Source of the DNA: Bog-756 sp963769905
Lineage (GTDB): Bacteria > Actinomycetota > Acidimicrobiia > Acidimicrobiales > RAAP-2
DNA: 64,000 bases
Direction: 5' to 3'
Assembly: GCA_963769905.1 (NCBI GenBank)
Contig: CAVYNG010000002.1
Location: 930,001 to 994,000 of the forward strand
The first letter of the stretch is position 1, and each line of letters starts with the position of its first letter. The position numbers and the translations under genes are program-made. Of the stretch, positions 16,969 to 24,820 are shown piece after piece. The notes under the pieces were generated by a model, which was not told where the DNA came from, did no database searches, and was given only the letters and a program-made list of their open reading frames with translations.

Positions 16969-17616
16969 ATGTTCGTCTATCGTGGATACAGCATGGAGGT
17001 TCTGCAGGGCTCGCTGTTCGCGGCGGGGGACGACATCGGTCCGGGACCGGTGACACCCCGCCGCCGGGTCGATCTCGGCCGAGGTGCCTGGTTCGAGGTC
17101 GTCGAGGGATGGATGCGGGGAGCCGACGCGCTCTTCGACAGACTGGCGCACTCGGCTCCCTGGCGCGAGGAGCGACGTTGGATGTACCAGCGGATGGTCG
17201 ACGTGCCACGTCTGGTGGCGTTCTATGGCGAGGGTGAGGAGCTGCCAGAACCACCCTTGCAGGCGGCCCTCGACCTCTTGCGAGACCACTATGCCGAAGA
17301 GGGTGGCCGCGCGCTGGCAACGGTCGGGCTGTGCCTCTACCGCAACGCTCGCGACAGTGTCGCATGGCACGGGGACCGGATCGGTCGAGACAGCGGCGAC
17401 GACACCCTGGTCGGCATCGTGTCGCTGGGCGCCCCCCGGCGCTTTCTCCTGCGCCCGAAGGGCGGTGGGAGTTCGGTTCAGTTGAAGCCGAGCGCGGGCG
17501 ACCTTCTCGTCCTCGGCGGATCGTGCCAGCGGACCTGGGAGCACAGTGTCCCGAAATCGGCGCACGCAGTCGGGCCGCGCATCAGTGTGCAGTACCGACC
17601 CCCGGGAGATGGCTGA
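16969..17616 (+). CDS. alkB: AlkB-family 2OG-Fe(II) dioxygenase
   Basis: 215 residues. This family oxidatively removes alkyl groups from DNA or RNA bases using 2-oxoglutarate, oxygen and iron. The iron ligands are visible as HGD (WHGDRIG, HxD) and the distal His in WEHSVPK. The 2-oxoglutarate Arg and AlkB signature lie in GPRISVQYR. The conserved VGLCLYRN strand is also present. The start is either the ATG at 16969 (GGAG 10 nt upstream) or the ATG at 16993, which gives the more usual MEVLQGSLF N-terminus. The gene stands between two stress-regulated operons and may belong to that response. Confidence 0.9.
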   Translation: MFVYRGYSMEVLQGSLFAAGDDIGPGPVTPRRRVDLGRGAWFEVVEGWMRGADALFDRLAHSAPWREERRWMYQRMVDVPRLVAFYGEGEELPEPPLQAALDLLRDHYAEEGGRALATVGLCLYRNARDSVAWHGDRIGRDSGDDTLVGIVSLGAPRRFLLRPKGGGSSVQLKPSAGDLLVLGGSCQRTWEHSVPKSAHAVGPRISVQYRPPGDG

Positions 17617-17665
17617 AGGCGCCAGCACGTGTGCACGGGGCCGCGCCCCAACCCGATCGGTACAC

Positions 17666-17691
17666 GGTTTGGAGCGGAGCGGGGCGGGTAT
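17666..17691 (+). promoter_or_regulatory. SigB/F consensus promoter of the sigma-factor operon
   Basis: GGTTT (17666-17670), exactly 15 nt, GGGTAT (17686-17691): a full match to the consensus recognised by SigB/SigF-type sigma factors in actinobacteria. It lies upstream of the STAS - HATPase - sigma operon, implying autoregulation. The start point would be near 17698, giving a leader of about 125 nt. Confidence 0.82.
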
Positions 17692-17784
17692 CTAGCTCGG
17701 AAGCTCGCACAGCGGTTCGCGCTCTCGAGGTCGAGTCGGCGGGTTGCCGTAGCATGCAGGGCGAGGCGCGAGCCCACGAGGAAT

Positions 17785-17818
17785 CAACAAGGAACAACCA
17801 GGAAATAACAACAAGGAA
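17785..17818 (+). repeat. Triple A-rich SD-like repeat in the sigma-operon leader
   Basis: Three decamers, CAACAAGGAA (17785-17794), CAACCAGGAA (17795-17804) and CAACAAGGAA (17809-17818), lie just before the GTG at 17823. Each contains an AGGAA ribosome-binding core. The block is strikingly A-rich for this genome and probably unstructured. Confidence 0.6.
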
Positions 17819-17822
17819 AGAC

Positions 17823-18155
17823 GTGTCGACTGACGTGACAGACAATCTGCGAGACGAGATGGCGGTGGTCAGCGCGACCGGCGAGATCGACCTGGCGACG
17901 TCGCCGGCGCTGCGGAGCCGCCTCCAGGATGCGATCGGCAGACGCCGCGTGGTCATCGTCGATCTGAGCGAGGTGACCTTCATCGACTCGACCGGCCTCG
18001 GCGTCCTGATCGGCGGCCTCCGACGGGTGAACGAGGCAGAAGGCGAGATGCGGATCGTCGTCGCCGACCCGCGCGTGCTCAAGATCTTCGAGATCACCGG
18101 CCTGACCGAACTCTTCTCGATCCATCCGAGCCTGGCCGAAGCCACGTCGGCATGA
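17823..18155 (+). CDS. STAS-domain anti-anti-sigma factor of the sigma operon
   Basis: 110 residues from GTG, with AAGGAAAG just upstream. The whole protein is a STAS domain: AVVSATGEIDLATSPAL, then VTFIDSTGLGVLIGGL, where the Ser (or Thr) is the phosphorylation site, and a C-terminal LFSIHPSLAEA. It is the first gene of an operon with an anti-sigma HATPase and a sigma factor, the classical RsbV-RsbW-SigB order. Transcription starts from a SigB/F consensus promoter about 130 nt upstream. Confidence 0.93.
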   Translation: MSTDVTDNLRDEMAVVSATGEIDLATSPALRSRLQDAIGRRRVVIVDLSEVTFIDSTGLGVLIGGLRRVNEAEGEMRIVVADPRVLKIFEITGLTELFSIHPSLAEATSA

Positions 18156-18192
18156 TGCCGGTCGACCCGACTGCCTCGCGGAGCGTAGGCAA

Positions 18193-18591
18193 GTGAGGGA
18201 CAAAGAGTCCGTCGAGCTCTCGATCCCGGTGGAGGCCGATCTGTTGGTCCTCGCTCGTTTCACCGCGGCGACGATCGCGTCACGAGCCGGCTTCGATCTC
18301 GAGGAGATCGACGATCTTCGCCTCGCGGTGGATGAGCTCTGCGTGTCACTCATCGGGGACACGGAGGGGGACCACGGTCGCCTGACCCTCGCGCTCCAGC
18401 GCGACGAAGACCTCGTCGAGATCTCGTGCCAGTTCAGCTCCAACAGCGGAGCGTCCCGAGGCTCCCCTCGTATCGACCCGTCGGAGGGACTCTCGGACCG
18501 GATCCTCGACGCGCTGGTCGACGAGCACGGTCAACGTCGGGAAGGGGATCACGAGCAGGCTTGGTTGCGCAAACGGCGGGTTCGGCAGTAA
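18193..18591 (+). CDS. HATPase-fold anti-sigma factor, degenerate ATP site
   Basis: 132 residues between the STAS and sigma genes, the RsbW position. The family fold shows in LRLAVDELCVSLIG and EGLSDRILDALVD. The N-box Asn is replaced (DELCVSL instead of DELVTNA) and no DxGxG G1 box is seen, so kinase activity is doubtful. It may bind sigma without phosphorylating STAS, or rely on the intact HATPase encoded at 14.1-14.5 kb. The start is GTG at 18193 with only a weak ribosome site, 37 nt after the STAS stop. Confidence 0.82.
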   Translation: MRDKESVELSIPVEADLLVLARFTAATIASRAGFDLEEIDDLRLAVDELCVSLIGDTEGDHGRLTLALQRDEDLVEISCQFSSNSGASRGSPRIDPSEGLSDRILDALVDEHGQRREGDHEQAWLRKRRVRQ

Positions 18592-18597
18592 GGACCC

Positions 18598-19344
18598 ATG
18601 GGCGGCTCCGGACAGCCGAGCGAAGGAACCCGAGCGAAGTTCGTCGAATTCGCGATCTCGCGTGACGCGCGGGTCCGCGACGAGCTCGTCGAAGCGCACC
18701 TCGGCCTCGCCGTACAGCTTGCTCGTCGGTTCTCCCACCGCGGTGAATCCCAGGACGACCTGGTCCAGGTCGCCTCGATCGCACTCATCAAAGCCGTCGA
18801 CCGGTTCGATCCTGACCGCGAGGTGGAGTTCAGTACGTTCGCAACTCGCACGATCATCGGCGAACTGAAGCGGCACTTCCGCGACAAAGGATGGGCGATC
18901 AGAGCTCCGAGGCGGGTCCAGGAGCTCTATCTCGAGCTAGGACACATCGTCGAGTCCCTGGCCCAGGAGCTCGGTCGGCCGCCGACGGTCGCCGAGATGG
19001 CAGAGGCCGCGCAGTGTGACGCCGACGCAGTCCTCGAGGCGCTGGAGGCCGGCCAGAGCTACCGGACCTCGTCCATCGACGCACCCGACGGGCAAGAGGG
19101 CACGTTGATCGATCGGCTCGGTGAGACCGATCCAGGCTACGGCGGCACCGAGGACCGGATGCTGCTCGCGATCGCGTTGTCCAAGCTGCCCCCACGCGAA
19201 CAGCAGATCCTCGAGCTCCGCTTCGTCCAGGGGCTCACCCAGTCGCAGATCGCCGCTCGCATCGGGGTCAGCCAGATGCATGTGTCGCGTCTGCTCGCGG
19301 CGAGTGTGACCAAGCTGCGCCAGTCGTTCAACGTCGAGACCTGA
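18598..19344 (+). CDS. RNA polymerase sigma factor, SigB/SigF/SigG family
   Basis: 248 residues with the three-domain layout of general-stress sigma factors. Region 2 is DDLVQVASIALIKAVDRFDP followed by FSTFATRTIIGELKRHFRD, region 3 contains LGRPPTVAEMAEAA, and region 4 contains LPPREQQILELRF and the helix-turn-helix TQSQIAARIGVSQMHVSRLL. It lies 6 nt after its anti-sigma gene. The consensus promoters in front of its own operon and of two nearby transcription units suggest a local regulon and positive autoregulation. Confidence 0.95.
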   Translation: MGGSGQPSEGTRAKFVEFAISRDARVRDELVEAHLGLAVQLARRFSHRGESQDDLVQVASIALIKAVDRFDPDREVEFSTFATRTIIGELKRHFRDKGWAIRAPRRVQELYLELGHIVESLAQELGRPPTVAEMAEAAQCDADAVLEALEAGQSYRTSSIDAPDGQEGTLIDRLGETDPGYGGTEDRMLLAIALSKLPPREQQILELRFVQGLTQSQIAARIGVSQMHVSRLLAASVTKLRQSFNVET

Positions 19345-19407
19345 TCACGCCGTCAGGCGCCCGGATCACCCGTCGGGCCCAACCGTCGCGGTCTACGCTC
19401 CTGCCCC

Positions 19408-20790
19408 GTGACGGATCGAGGGCGACGACGGATAGCCGGGCGGGCCTCGCCAGTCGTCACGGGCTTCCTCCTGCTCTGCGCGGGAGCGGCCTGCACGTCA
19501 GCCTCGGCGGGGAGGGGTGGATCCGAATCGGTCTCGCACCCATCGGGGCAACACGGTGTCGGGGTCATGACCGAGACCTTCGTCGACCCGCACCGGGTGA
19601 CCCCGGCATGGGGCTCGAATCCGCAGTTGACCTCGCGCACCCTGGTGACCACCGTTTACTACCCGTCCGCGGGTCCTCGATCGGCCGCGCCCGAGCAGGA
19701 CGCACCTCCCGACCGCGCCGGCCCGCGGTACCCCCTCGTCGTCTTCGCACACGGCCTCGGTGGCGCACCGCAGGACTATGCGGCTCTGCTCTCGAGCTGG
19801 GCCTCGGCCGGGTATGTCGTCGCCGCGCCCCGATTCCCTCTCTCGAGTAGTGCCACCCCAGGTGGGCCCGACGGCGGGGACATCGTGAACCAGCCGGCCG
19901 ACATGAGCTTCGTGATCGACTCGGTGCTCGGGCTCGACGCACAGCGCTCTGGCACGCTTTCCGGCCTCGTCGATACAGCGGAGATCGGCGCGGCGGGACA
20001 CTCGAATGGTGCCATCACGGTTCTCGGCCTGGTCGCGAACACCTGTTGCCGCGATCCCCGGGTGAAGGCCGCCGTCGTGATGGCAGGGACGACCGAGGGC
20101 TTCGGTTCGGGGACCTACGACTTCAACGGTGCACCGCCGCTCCTTCTCGTGCACGGCACCGCGGACCAACTGGTTCCCTACCGGAGCGCACTTCTCGTCT
20201 TCGACCAGGCCAGAGGGCCCAAGGGACTCCTCACCATCCGTGGTGGATCCCACGAGTCGGCGGCAGGGAGCACAGCGGCGTCGGGCGCCGCGGTGCTGCG
20301 GACGACCACCGACTTCTTCGACGCGTACCTCGGCCATGATCCGGCCGCCGCTGCCAGGATCGGCATGGACGGCACCGGCCCGGACACGACCGTCCGCTTC
20401 GTTGCGACCGTCGGCTCGCAGTTCCGCCTTCCGGTTCCTGCCGCGCCCGTCGTCCATCTCCACGCGTCGGTGACCCCGGACACGGGGCTCGGTGCCGGAC
20501 AGACGGTCACGGTCCGATGGAGCGGCTACACGGCGGGGAAGGTGGTCAACGTGCTCGAGTGCTCGCAGATCGACATCGCGACGGCCAACTCGTCGGGCTG
20601 CGATTTCTCCACCGGCAAGATCCTCCATCCCGACCCGACGGGATCGGGCTCGCTCACCATGCAGATCGTCGAGGGAAGCGTGGGGAACGGGTCATGTGAC
20701 GCGAGCCACGCCTGCTCGATCATCGTCAACAACTCGAGCTCCACCGACCCGTCGCAGACTCAGGTGCTACCGATATCCTTCGCTCCGTGA
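19408..20790 (+). CDS. Secreted alpha/beta-hydrolase lipoprotein with neocarzinostatin-like C-terminal domain
   Basis: 460 residues with an N-terminal signal and a lipobox-like GAACTS. The hydrolase domain (about 45-335) has YPLVVFAHGLGG, a GHSNG nucleophile elbow, LLVHGTADQLVP and a late GGSHES His, resembling dienelactone-hydrolase/polyester-hydrolase proteins. Residues about 350-460 form a separate beta domain (LGAGQTVTVRWSGY, Cys-rich, CSIIVNNSS) that resembles neocarzinostatin-fold domains of secreted actinobacterial proteins. It probably acts on extracellular esters. GTG start. The next gene follows by 46 nt. Confidence 0.84.
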   Translation: MTDRGRRRIAGRASPVVTGFLLLCAGAACTSASAGRGGSESVSHPSGQHGVGVMTETFVDPHRVTPAWGSNPQLTSRTLVTTVYYPSAGPRSAAPEQDAPPDRAGPRYPLVVFAHGLGGAPQDYAALLSSWASAGYVVAAPRFPLSSSATPGGPDGGDIVNQPADMSFVIDSVLGLDAQRSGTLSGLVDTAEIGAAGHSNGAITVLGLVANTCCRDPRVKAAVVMAGTTEGFGSGTYDFNGAPPLLLVHGTADQLVPYRSALLVFDQARGPKGLLTIRGGSHESAAGSTAASGAAVLRTTTDFFDAYLGHDPAAAARIGMDGTGPDTTVRFVATVGSQFRLPVPAAPVVHLHASVTPDTGLGAGQTVTVRWSGYTAGKVVNVLECSQIDIATANSSGCDFSTGKILHPDPTGSGSLTMQIVEGSVGNGSCDASHACSIIVNNSSSTDPSQTQVLPISFAP

Positions 20791-20836
20791 CGGTGCGCGT
20801 CGCGAGATACCGCCTTCGGCGATGGTGGAGCGTGTC

Positions 20837-21949
20837 GTGAGGACGCGGGCCGCCGTGCTCTGGGAGCCGGGCCGGGTGTGGGAGATCGAAGACGTCGAGC
20901 TCGACCCACCGAAGTCGCACGAGGTACAGGTCCGCATGGCGGCATCCGGCCTCTGTCATTCCGACGAGCACTTCCTCACGGGCGACATGCCGTTCCTCGG
21001 TTCGATGATCGGTGGGCACGAAGGCGCCGGCGTCGTCGAGGCCATCGGCGAGGGGGTGACGACCGTCGCGCCGGGTGATCACGTCGTCGCGAGCTTCCTC
21101 CCACCGTGCGGCCATTGTCCCTCTTGTGTCGAGGGCCACCAGGGGCTCTGCGACCGTGGCATGTACATCGCCGACGGCTGGCAGGTGTCCGACCGGACGG
21201 CCCGACACCACGCACGCGGTCAGGACCTCCGCATCTTCTGCATGCTCGGGACCTTTGCCCGTCACACCGTCGGCCATGAGCGGTCGTTCATCAAGATCGA
21301 CGACGACCTCCCGCTCGACCTCGCCTGCCTGGTGGCTTGCGGGGTGAGCACGGGATGGGGCTCGGCGGTCCACCGGGCCCGAGTCGAGCCGGGTCACGAC
21401 GTCGCGGTGCTCGGCGTCGGTGGCGTGGGCTCCGCGGCCGTGCAGGGAGCCCGCCTGGCGGGTGCACGGAGGATCGTCGCGGTCGATCCCGTGGCGTTCA
21501 AACGGGAACAGGCGCTGCGGTTCGGCGCGACCCACGTCGCGGCTGGCGTCGGTGAAGCGTTTCCGCTGGTCCAGGAGCTCACGCAGGGCCGGATGTGCCA
21601 CCGGGTGGTCTGCACGATGTCGGTGGGGCGGGGCGAGCTCCTCGCATCGGTGATGGCGCTCGTCGCAAAACGCGGGCGGGTGGTGGTCACCAACGTCCAC
21701 CCGTGGACCGAGACGGACGTCACCATGAGCCTGCTCGACCTCATGGTGATGGAGAAGGAGCTCGTGGGATCCATCTTCGGCTCTTCCCGACCCGAGCTCG
21801 ATGTACCGAATTTGCTCGGTCTCTACCGCGACGGCCTCCTCGACCTCGCCGGCATGGTGACCAAGCGTTACTCGCTCGAGCAGATCAACGACGGCTACGA
21901 GGACCTGCGCCAAGGCCGGATCATCCGGGGGATCCTCGTCTTCGACTGA
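20837..21949 (+). CDS. NDMA-dependent (mycofactocin-type) zinc alcohol dehydrogenase
   Basis: 370 residues from the GTG at 20837 (GGAG 6 nt upstream, giving the family-typical N-terminus VRTRAAVLWEPG); an ATG at 20822 is the alternative. It is a medium-chain dehydrogenase: catalytic Zn at CHSDEH and GHEGAG, structural Zn in CGHCPSCVEGHQGLC, and the NAD loop GVGGVG. The length and the SDRTARHHARGQDLRIFCMLGTFA insert match the family whose NAD is not exchanged and needs mycofactocin or an artificial acceptor. It oxidises alcohols in the cytoplasm. Confidence 0.9.
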   Translation: MRTRAAVLWEPGRVWEIEDVELDPPKSHEVQVRMAASGLCHSDEHFLTGDMPFLGSMIGGHEGAGVVEAIGEGVTTVAPGDHVVASFLPPCGHCPSCVEGHQGLCDRGMYIADGWQVSDRTARHHARGQDLRIFCMLGTFARHTVGHERSFIKIDDDLPLDLACLVACGVSTGWGSAVHRARVEPGHDVAVLGVGGVGSAAVQGARLAGARRIVAVDPVAFKREQALRFGATHVAAGVGEAFPLVQELTQGRMCHRVVCTMSVGRGELLASVMALVAKRGRVVVTNVHPWTETDVTMSLLDLMVMEKELVGSIFGSSRPELDVPNLLGLYRDGLLDLAGMVTKRYSLEQINDGYEDLRQGRIIRGILVFD

Positions 21950-21984
21950 GTTGCCGGCTGCGCGGCGACGCCCGGGGTACGGGG

Positions 21985-22240
21985 GCGGCTCATGGAGCGT
22001 CGGTTCCGTCGAGGAGAGCAGCACCAGCCCTCCCTTTCGCGCTCGAATGCTCAGCTCTTCGAGTGCATTGGAGACTGGCGCCTGGGAGAGCTCCCTTTGA
22101 TATCTGCGGCGGAACTCGGCGAAGCGTCGGGGATCGTGCCCGTACCACTTCCGGAGCTCGGTGCTCGGCGCGACGTCCTTGGCCCAGGTGTCGAAGGGCG
22201 CAGCGGAGCGGGCGAGGCCGCGGGGCCAAAGGCGATCGCC
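21985..22240 (-). pseudogene. DUF488 (YeaO-like) gene remnant
   Basis: The minus strand encodes a clear DUF488 core: GDRLWPRGLARSAAPFDTW, then KDVAPSTELRKWYGHDPRRF, then EFRRRYQREL. The 20-25 residues that normally precede DRLWPRG (a KRVYDP..DGxRVLV segment) are absent in all frames upstream. The C-terminus decays after GLVLL, and the frame has no stop for over 1.2 kb. There is no start codon for the core. I read it as a 5'-truncated, decaying gene squeezed between two convergent neighbours. Confidence 0.65.
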
Positions 22241-22350
22241 CGACTGCGATGTCGTGGAGGATGGCTGGCCGCACCGGGGAAGGTTGTCCCCGCACCCCGC
22301 CGGTCGAGCCGTCCAGGTCGACCACCGGCGAGTGAAGCGCGAGCGGCTCC

Positions 22351-23016
22351 TCAGTCCTTCTTGACCTTGCGGACGGCCCCGTACCCGCCGGAGATGGCCT
22401 GCATGATGACGGCCTCGAAGTCCTTGTCGGTCAGGACACGCGGGGTGCCGAGCGACGACGCCCTCCAGTAGAGCTCGGCCAGCCACTCGAGGAGCTCGAG
22501 GCGCTCGACCGCCTCGTTCATCGTGTTCCCGTAGGCGATCGATCCGTGGTTCTGCATCATCGCCGCGTTGCGGCCTTCGAGTGCCTTGACCACGTTGTCG
22601 GCGAGCTCCTTGGAACCGAACGTCGCGTACGGCGCGGTGCGCGGTGCCCCGCCGAGGCTGAGACAGCTGTAGTGCAGCGGTGGGAGCTCCTCGTGGCTGC
22701 AGGACAGTGCCGTCGAAGCCATGGCGTGTGCGTGGGTGATGGCCTTTGCGGGTGTTGCCGCATAGATGCCGGTGTGGAGCGGAACCTCGGAGGTGGGTGC
22801 CAGCTCGCCGTCGACGAACTCGCCGTTGAGGTCGATCACGGTGACCATCTCCGCGGTGACGGTCGCGAGGTCGGATCCGGTGGGAGTGACCGCGATCAGG
22901 TCGTCGCGGCGGGCGGAGATGTTTCCCGCGGTCCCGATCACGAGTCCGGCCTCCGCGAGATGGCGGCTCGCGCTCGCCACGGCCTCGCGTTCGTCGGCCA
23001 AGAGCAGATCGGCCAT
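22351..23016 (-). CDS. Class II aldolase/adducin family protein (fuculose-phosphate aldolase-like)
   Basis: 221 residues. Family members cleave sugar phosphates (fuculose-1-phosphate, ribulose-phosphate epimerase relatives) or act as decarboxylases, using a zinc ion held by three His. Here the HxH pair is in THAHAMAS and the third His in MQNHGSIAYG. The N-terminus GLVIGTAGNISAR binds the phosphate, and the catalytic Glu lies in PTSEVPLH. The AGGGAG and GAGGA ribosome sites precede the ATG. The physiological substrate is not clear. The upstream MFS exporter gene is divergent. Confidence 0.9.
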   Translation of the reverse strand: MADLLLADEREAVASASRHLAEAGLVIGTAGNISARRDDLIAVTPTGSDLATVTAEMVTVIDLNGEFVDGELAPTSEVPLHTGIYAATPAKAITHAHAMASTALSCSHEELPPLHYSCLSLGGAPRTAPYATFGSKELADNVVKALEGRNAAMMQNHGSIAYGNTMNEAVERLELLEWLAELYWRASSLGTPRVLTDKDFEAVIMQAISGGYGAVRKVKKD

Positions 23017-23256
23017 TTCCTCGCTCCCTTCAGGGTCCAGTCCTCGAACCTCGGTTGCTGCGGTGGCAAACGTACCTGGGCCGACAGGTCAGGTGCGAAC
23101 CGGTGATTGCGCCGGTGAGTTCAGGCGTCGCGACATGGTGATCGAGAGGTGAGATATGAACTGGGAGGTGAGCACCGAGGTAACGAGGCCAAGAGTGACC
23201 GTCGAACATCTCGGTCCGGCGGGCAGCCCGGTCGCGGTCGATGCGGCAGGTCGTCG

Positions 23257-24738
23257 GTGGTGAACACCGAGCCCCAACTGCAGTACAAGTCCTCGATCGG
23301 TCGCTGGGTGATCGCCGCGACGGTGCTCGGTTCCGGGATGGCCTCGATCGATGCCACGGTGGTCGGCATCGCCCTCCCCACCATTGGAAGGGAGTTCCAC
23401 GCGTCACTCGGCGGACTGCAGTGGGTCGTGAACGGGTACACGCTCACTCTCTCCGCGCTCCTGTTGGTCGGTGGCTCGCTCGGCGATCACTACGGCCGGC
23501 GCCGGATCTTCATCATCGGGGTCGCCTGGTTCACCGTGTCGTCGGCTGCTTGTGCGCTGGCCCCGGCGACCGCAGTGCTCGTCGCACTCCGGATCCTCCA
23601 AGGAGTGGGGGCTGCCCTGCTCACGCCGGGGAGCCTGGCGATCCTCCAGGCCTCTTTCGTGGAACGGGATCGGGGACGGGCGATCGGGGCCTGGACCGGA
23701 CTCGGAGGCGTCGCATCGGCGATCGGGCCGTTCATCGGCGGCTATCTGATCGCGGCGGCCTCCTGGCGGTGGATCTTCTTCATCAACCTCCCGATCGGTG
23801 TCGCAGTGCTGCTCATGTCCGCACGCCACGTGCCAGAGAGCCGCGATCCGGATGCCCGGGGGAGGATCGATCTCGAGGGGGCGGCCCTCGCCTTCCTCGC
23901 GCTCGCCGGCATCACCTTCGGTCTGGTCGCCGGTCCCGCAATGGGTTGGACCCGACCCGTCGTACTCCTCGGGCTCGTAGGGGGCACGGTCGCGTTAGCT
24001 GCGTTCTTCCTCGTCGAGCACAACTCGTCCGCTCCGATGCTGCCGCTCGAGCTCTTCCGTCTGCAGCAGTTCAGTGTGACCAACGCGGTCACCTTCGTCG
24101 TGTACGCGGCTCTCGGAGGAGCGCTCTTCCTCCTCCCGGTCTTCCTCCAGGTCGTGGGCCACTACTCCCCGCTCGAGTCGGGGGTCGCACTGCTGCCGAT
24201 CACTGTCGTGATGCTCCTTCTCTCCGCCCGGTCGGGTCGGCTCGCCACCCGCATCGGCCCGCGTCTCCAGATGAGCGTGGGGCCGATGATCGTCGGGGCC
24301 GGCCTCGTGCTCTTGTCGCGCGCGGCTGCTGACACGTCGTACCTCACCGGTGTGCTGCCCGCTGCGCTCGTGTTCGCGCTCGGCCTGGCCGTCACGGTGG
24401 CGCCTCTCACCGCGACTGCTCTCGCGTCGGTGCCCGGCGAGCACTCCGGCCTGGCCTCCGCGGTGAACAACGACGTGGCCCGTATCGGGGGTCTCCTCGC
24501 GGTCGCCCTCCTGCCCGTGGTCGCCGGCATCACCGGGTCGGAATACCTCCATCCGGCCCAGCTCGCGCACGGGTTCCGCACCGCCACGATCGTCGCCGGC
24601 CTTTCCTGTGTTGGTGCGGGCGTCCTCGCTGCCGCCGGGATCCGGAACCCGGCGCGCCCCCGAGAGGGGTGGAGCCGGCAGAAACTCCCGCACCGGCACC
24701 GCTCGTCCACTGTGCGCTCGACGCCCCACCCCTCGTGA
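23257..24738 (+). CDS. DHA2-family MFS drug exporter (14 TM)
   Basis: About 493 residues, with the start at GTG 23257 or 23260 because the upstream open frame is hydrophilic and has no family character. Features: 14 hydrophobic segments, motif A as GGSLGDHYGRRR, motif C-like sequence LTPGSLAILQASF and the GAWTGLGGVASAIGPFIGGYL helix typical of EmrB/QacA-type proton antiporters. It would export lipophilic compounds across the cytoplasmic membrane. The gene converges on a TetR regulator across a hairpin. That regulator more probably serves the MmpL gene on its other side. Confidence 0.9.
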   Translation: MVNTEPQLQYKSSIGRWVIAATVLGSGMASIDATVVGIALPTIGREFHASLGGLQWVVNGYTLTLSALLLVGGSLGDHYGRRRIFIIGVAWFTVSSAACALAPATAVLVALRILQGVGAALLTPGSLAILQASFVERDRGRAIGAWTGLGGVASAIGPFIGGYLIAAASWRWIFFINLPIGVAVLLMSARHVPESRDPDARGRIDLEGAALAFLALAGITFGLVAGPAMGWTRPVVLLGLVGGTVALAAFFLVEHNSSAPMLPLELFRLQQFSVTNAVTFVVYAALGGALFLLPVFLQVVGHYSPLESGVALLPITVVMLLLSARSGRLATRIGPRLQMSVGPMIVGAGLVLLSRAAADTSYLTGVLPAALVFALGLAVTVAPLTATALASVPGEHSGLASAVNNDVARIGGLLAVALLPVVAGITGSEYLHPAQLAHGFRTATIVAGLSCVGAGVLAAAGIRNPARPREGWSRQKLPHRHRSSTVRSTPHPS

Positions 24739-24780
24739 CCCGCCGGTCCGCTTGACCGGAGCGAAGGTCGCGTCGTCCCG

Positions 24781-24804
24781 GGCACGGTCGTCGTCGGCCG
24801 TGCC
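24781..24804. terminator. GC-rich hairpin between convergent MFS and TetR genes
   Basis: GGCACGG and CCGTGCC form the base of a stem of about 10 bp (one G-U pair) with a 4-nt loop, 43 nt after the MFS stop and 17 nt before the TetR stop. The symmetry fits a bidirectional terminator. No T-run is present. Confidence 0.45.
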
Positions 24805-24820
24805 GATGAGAGCGGGTCGG

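Noticed and set aside
20492..20836. Upstream extension of the alcohol dehydrogenase frame
   Set aside because: It overlaps the hydrolase C-terminus and translates to basic low-complexity sequence. The GTG at 20837 with GGAG fits the family.
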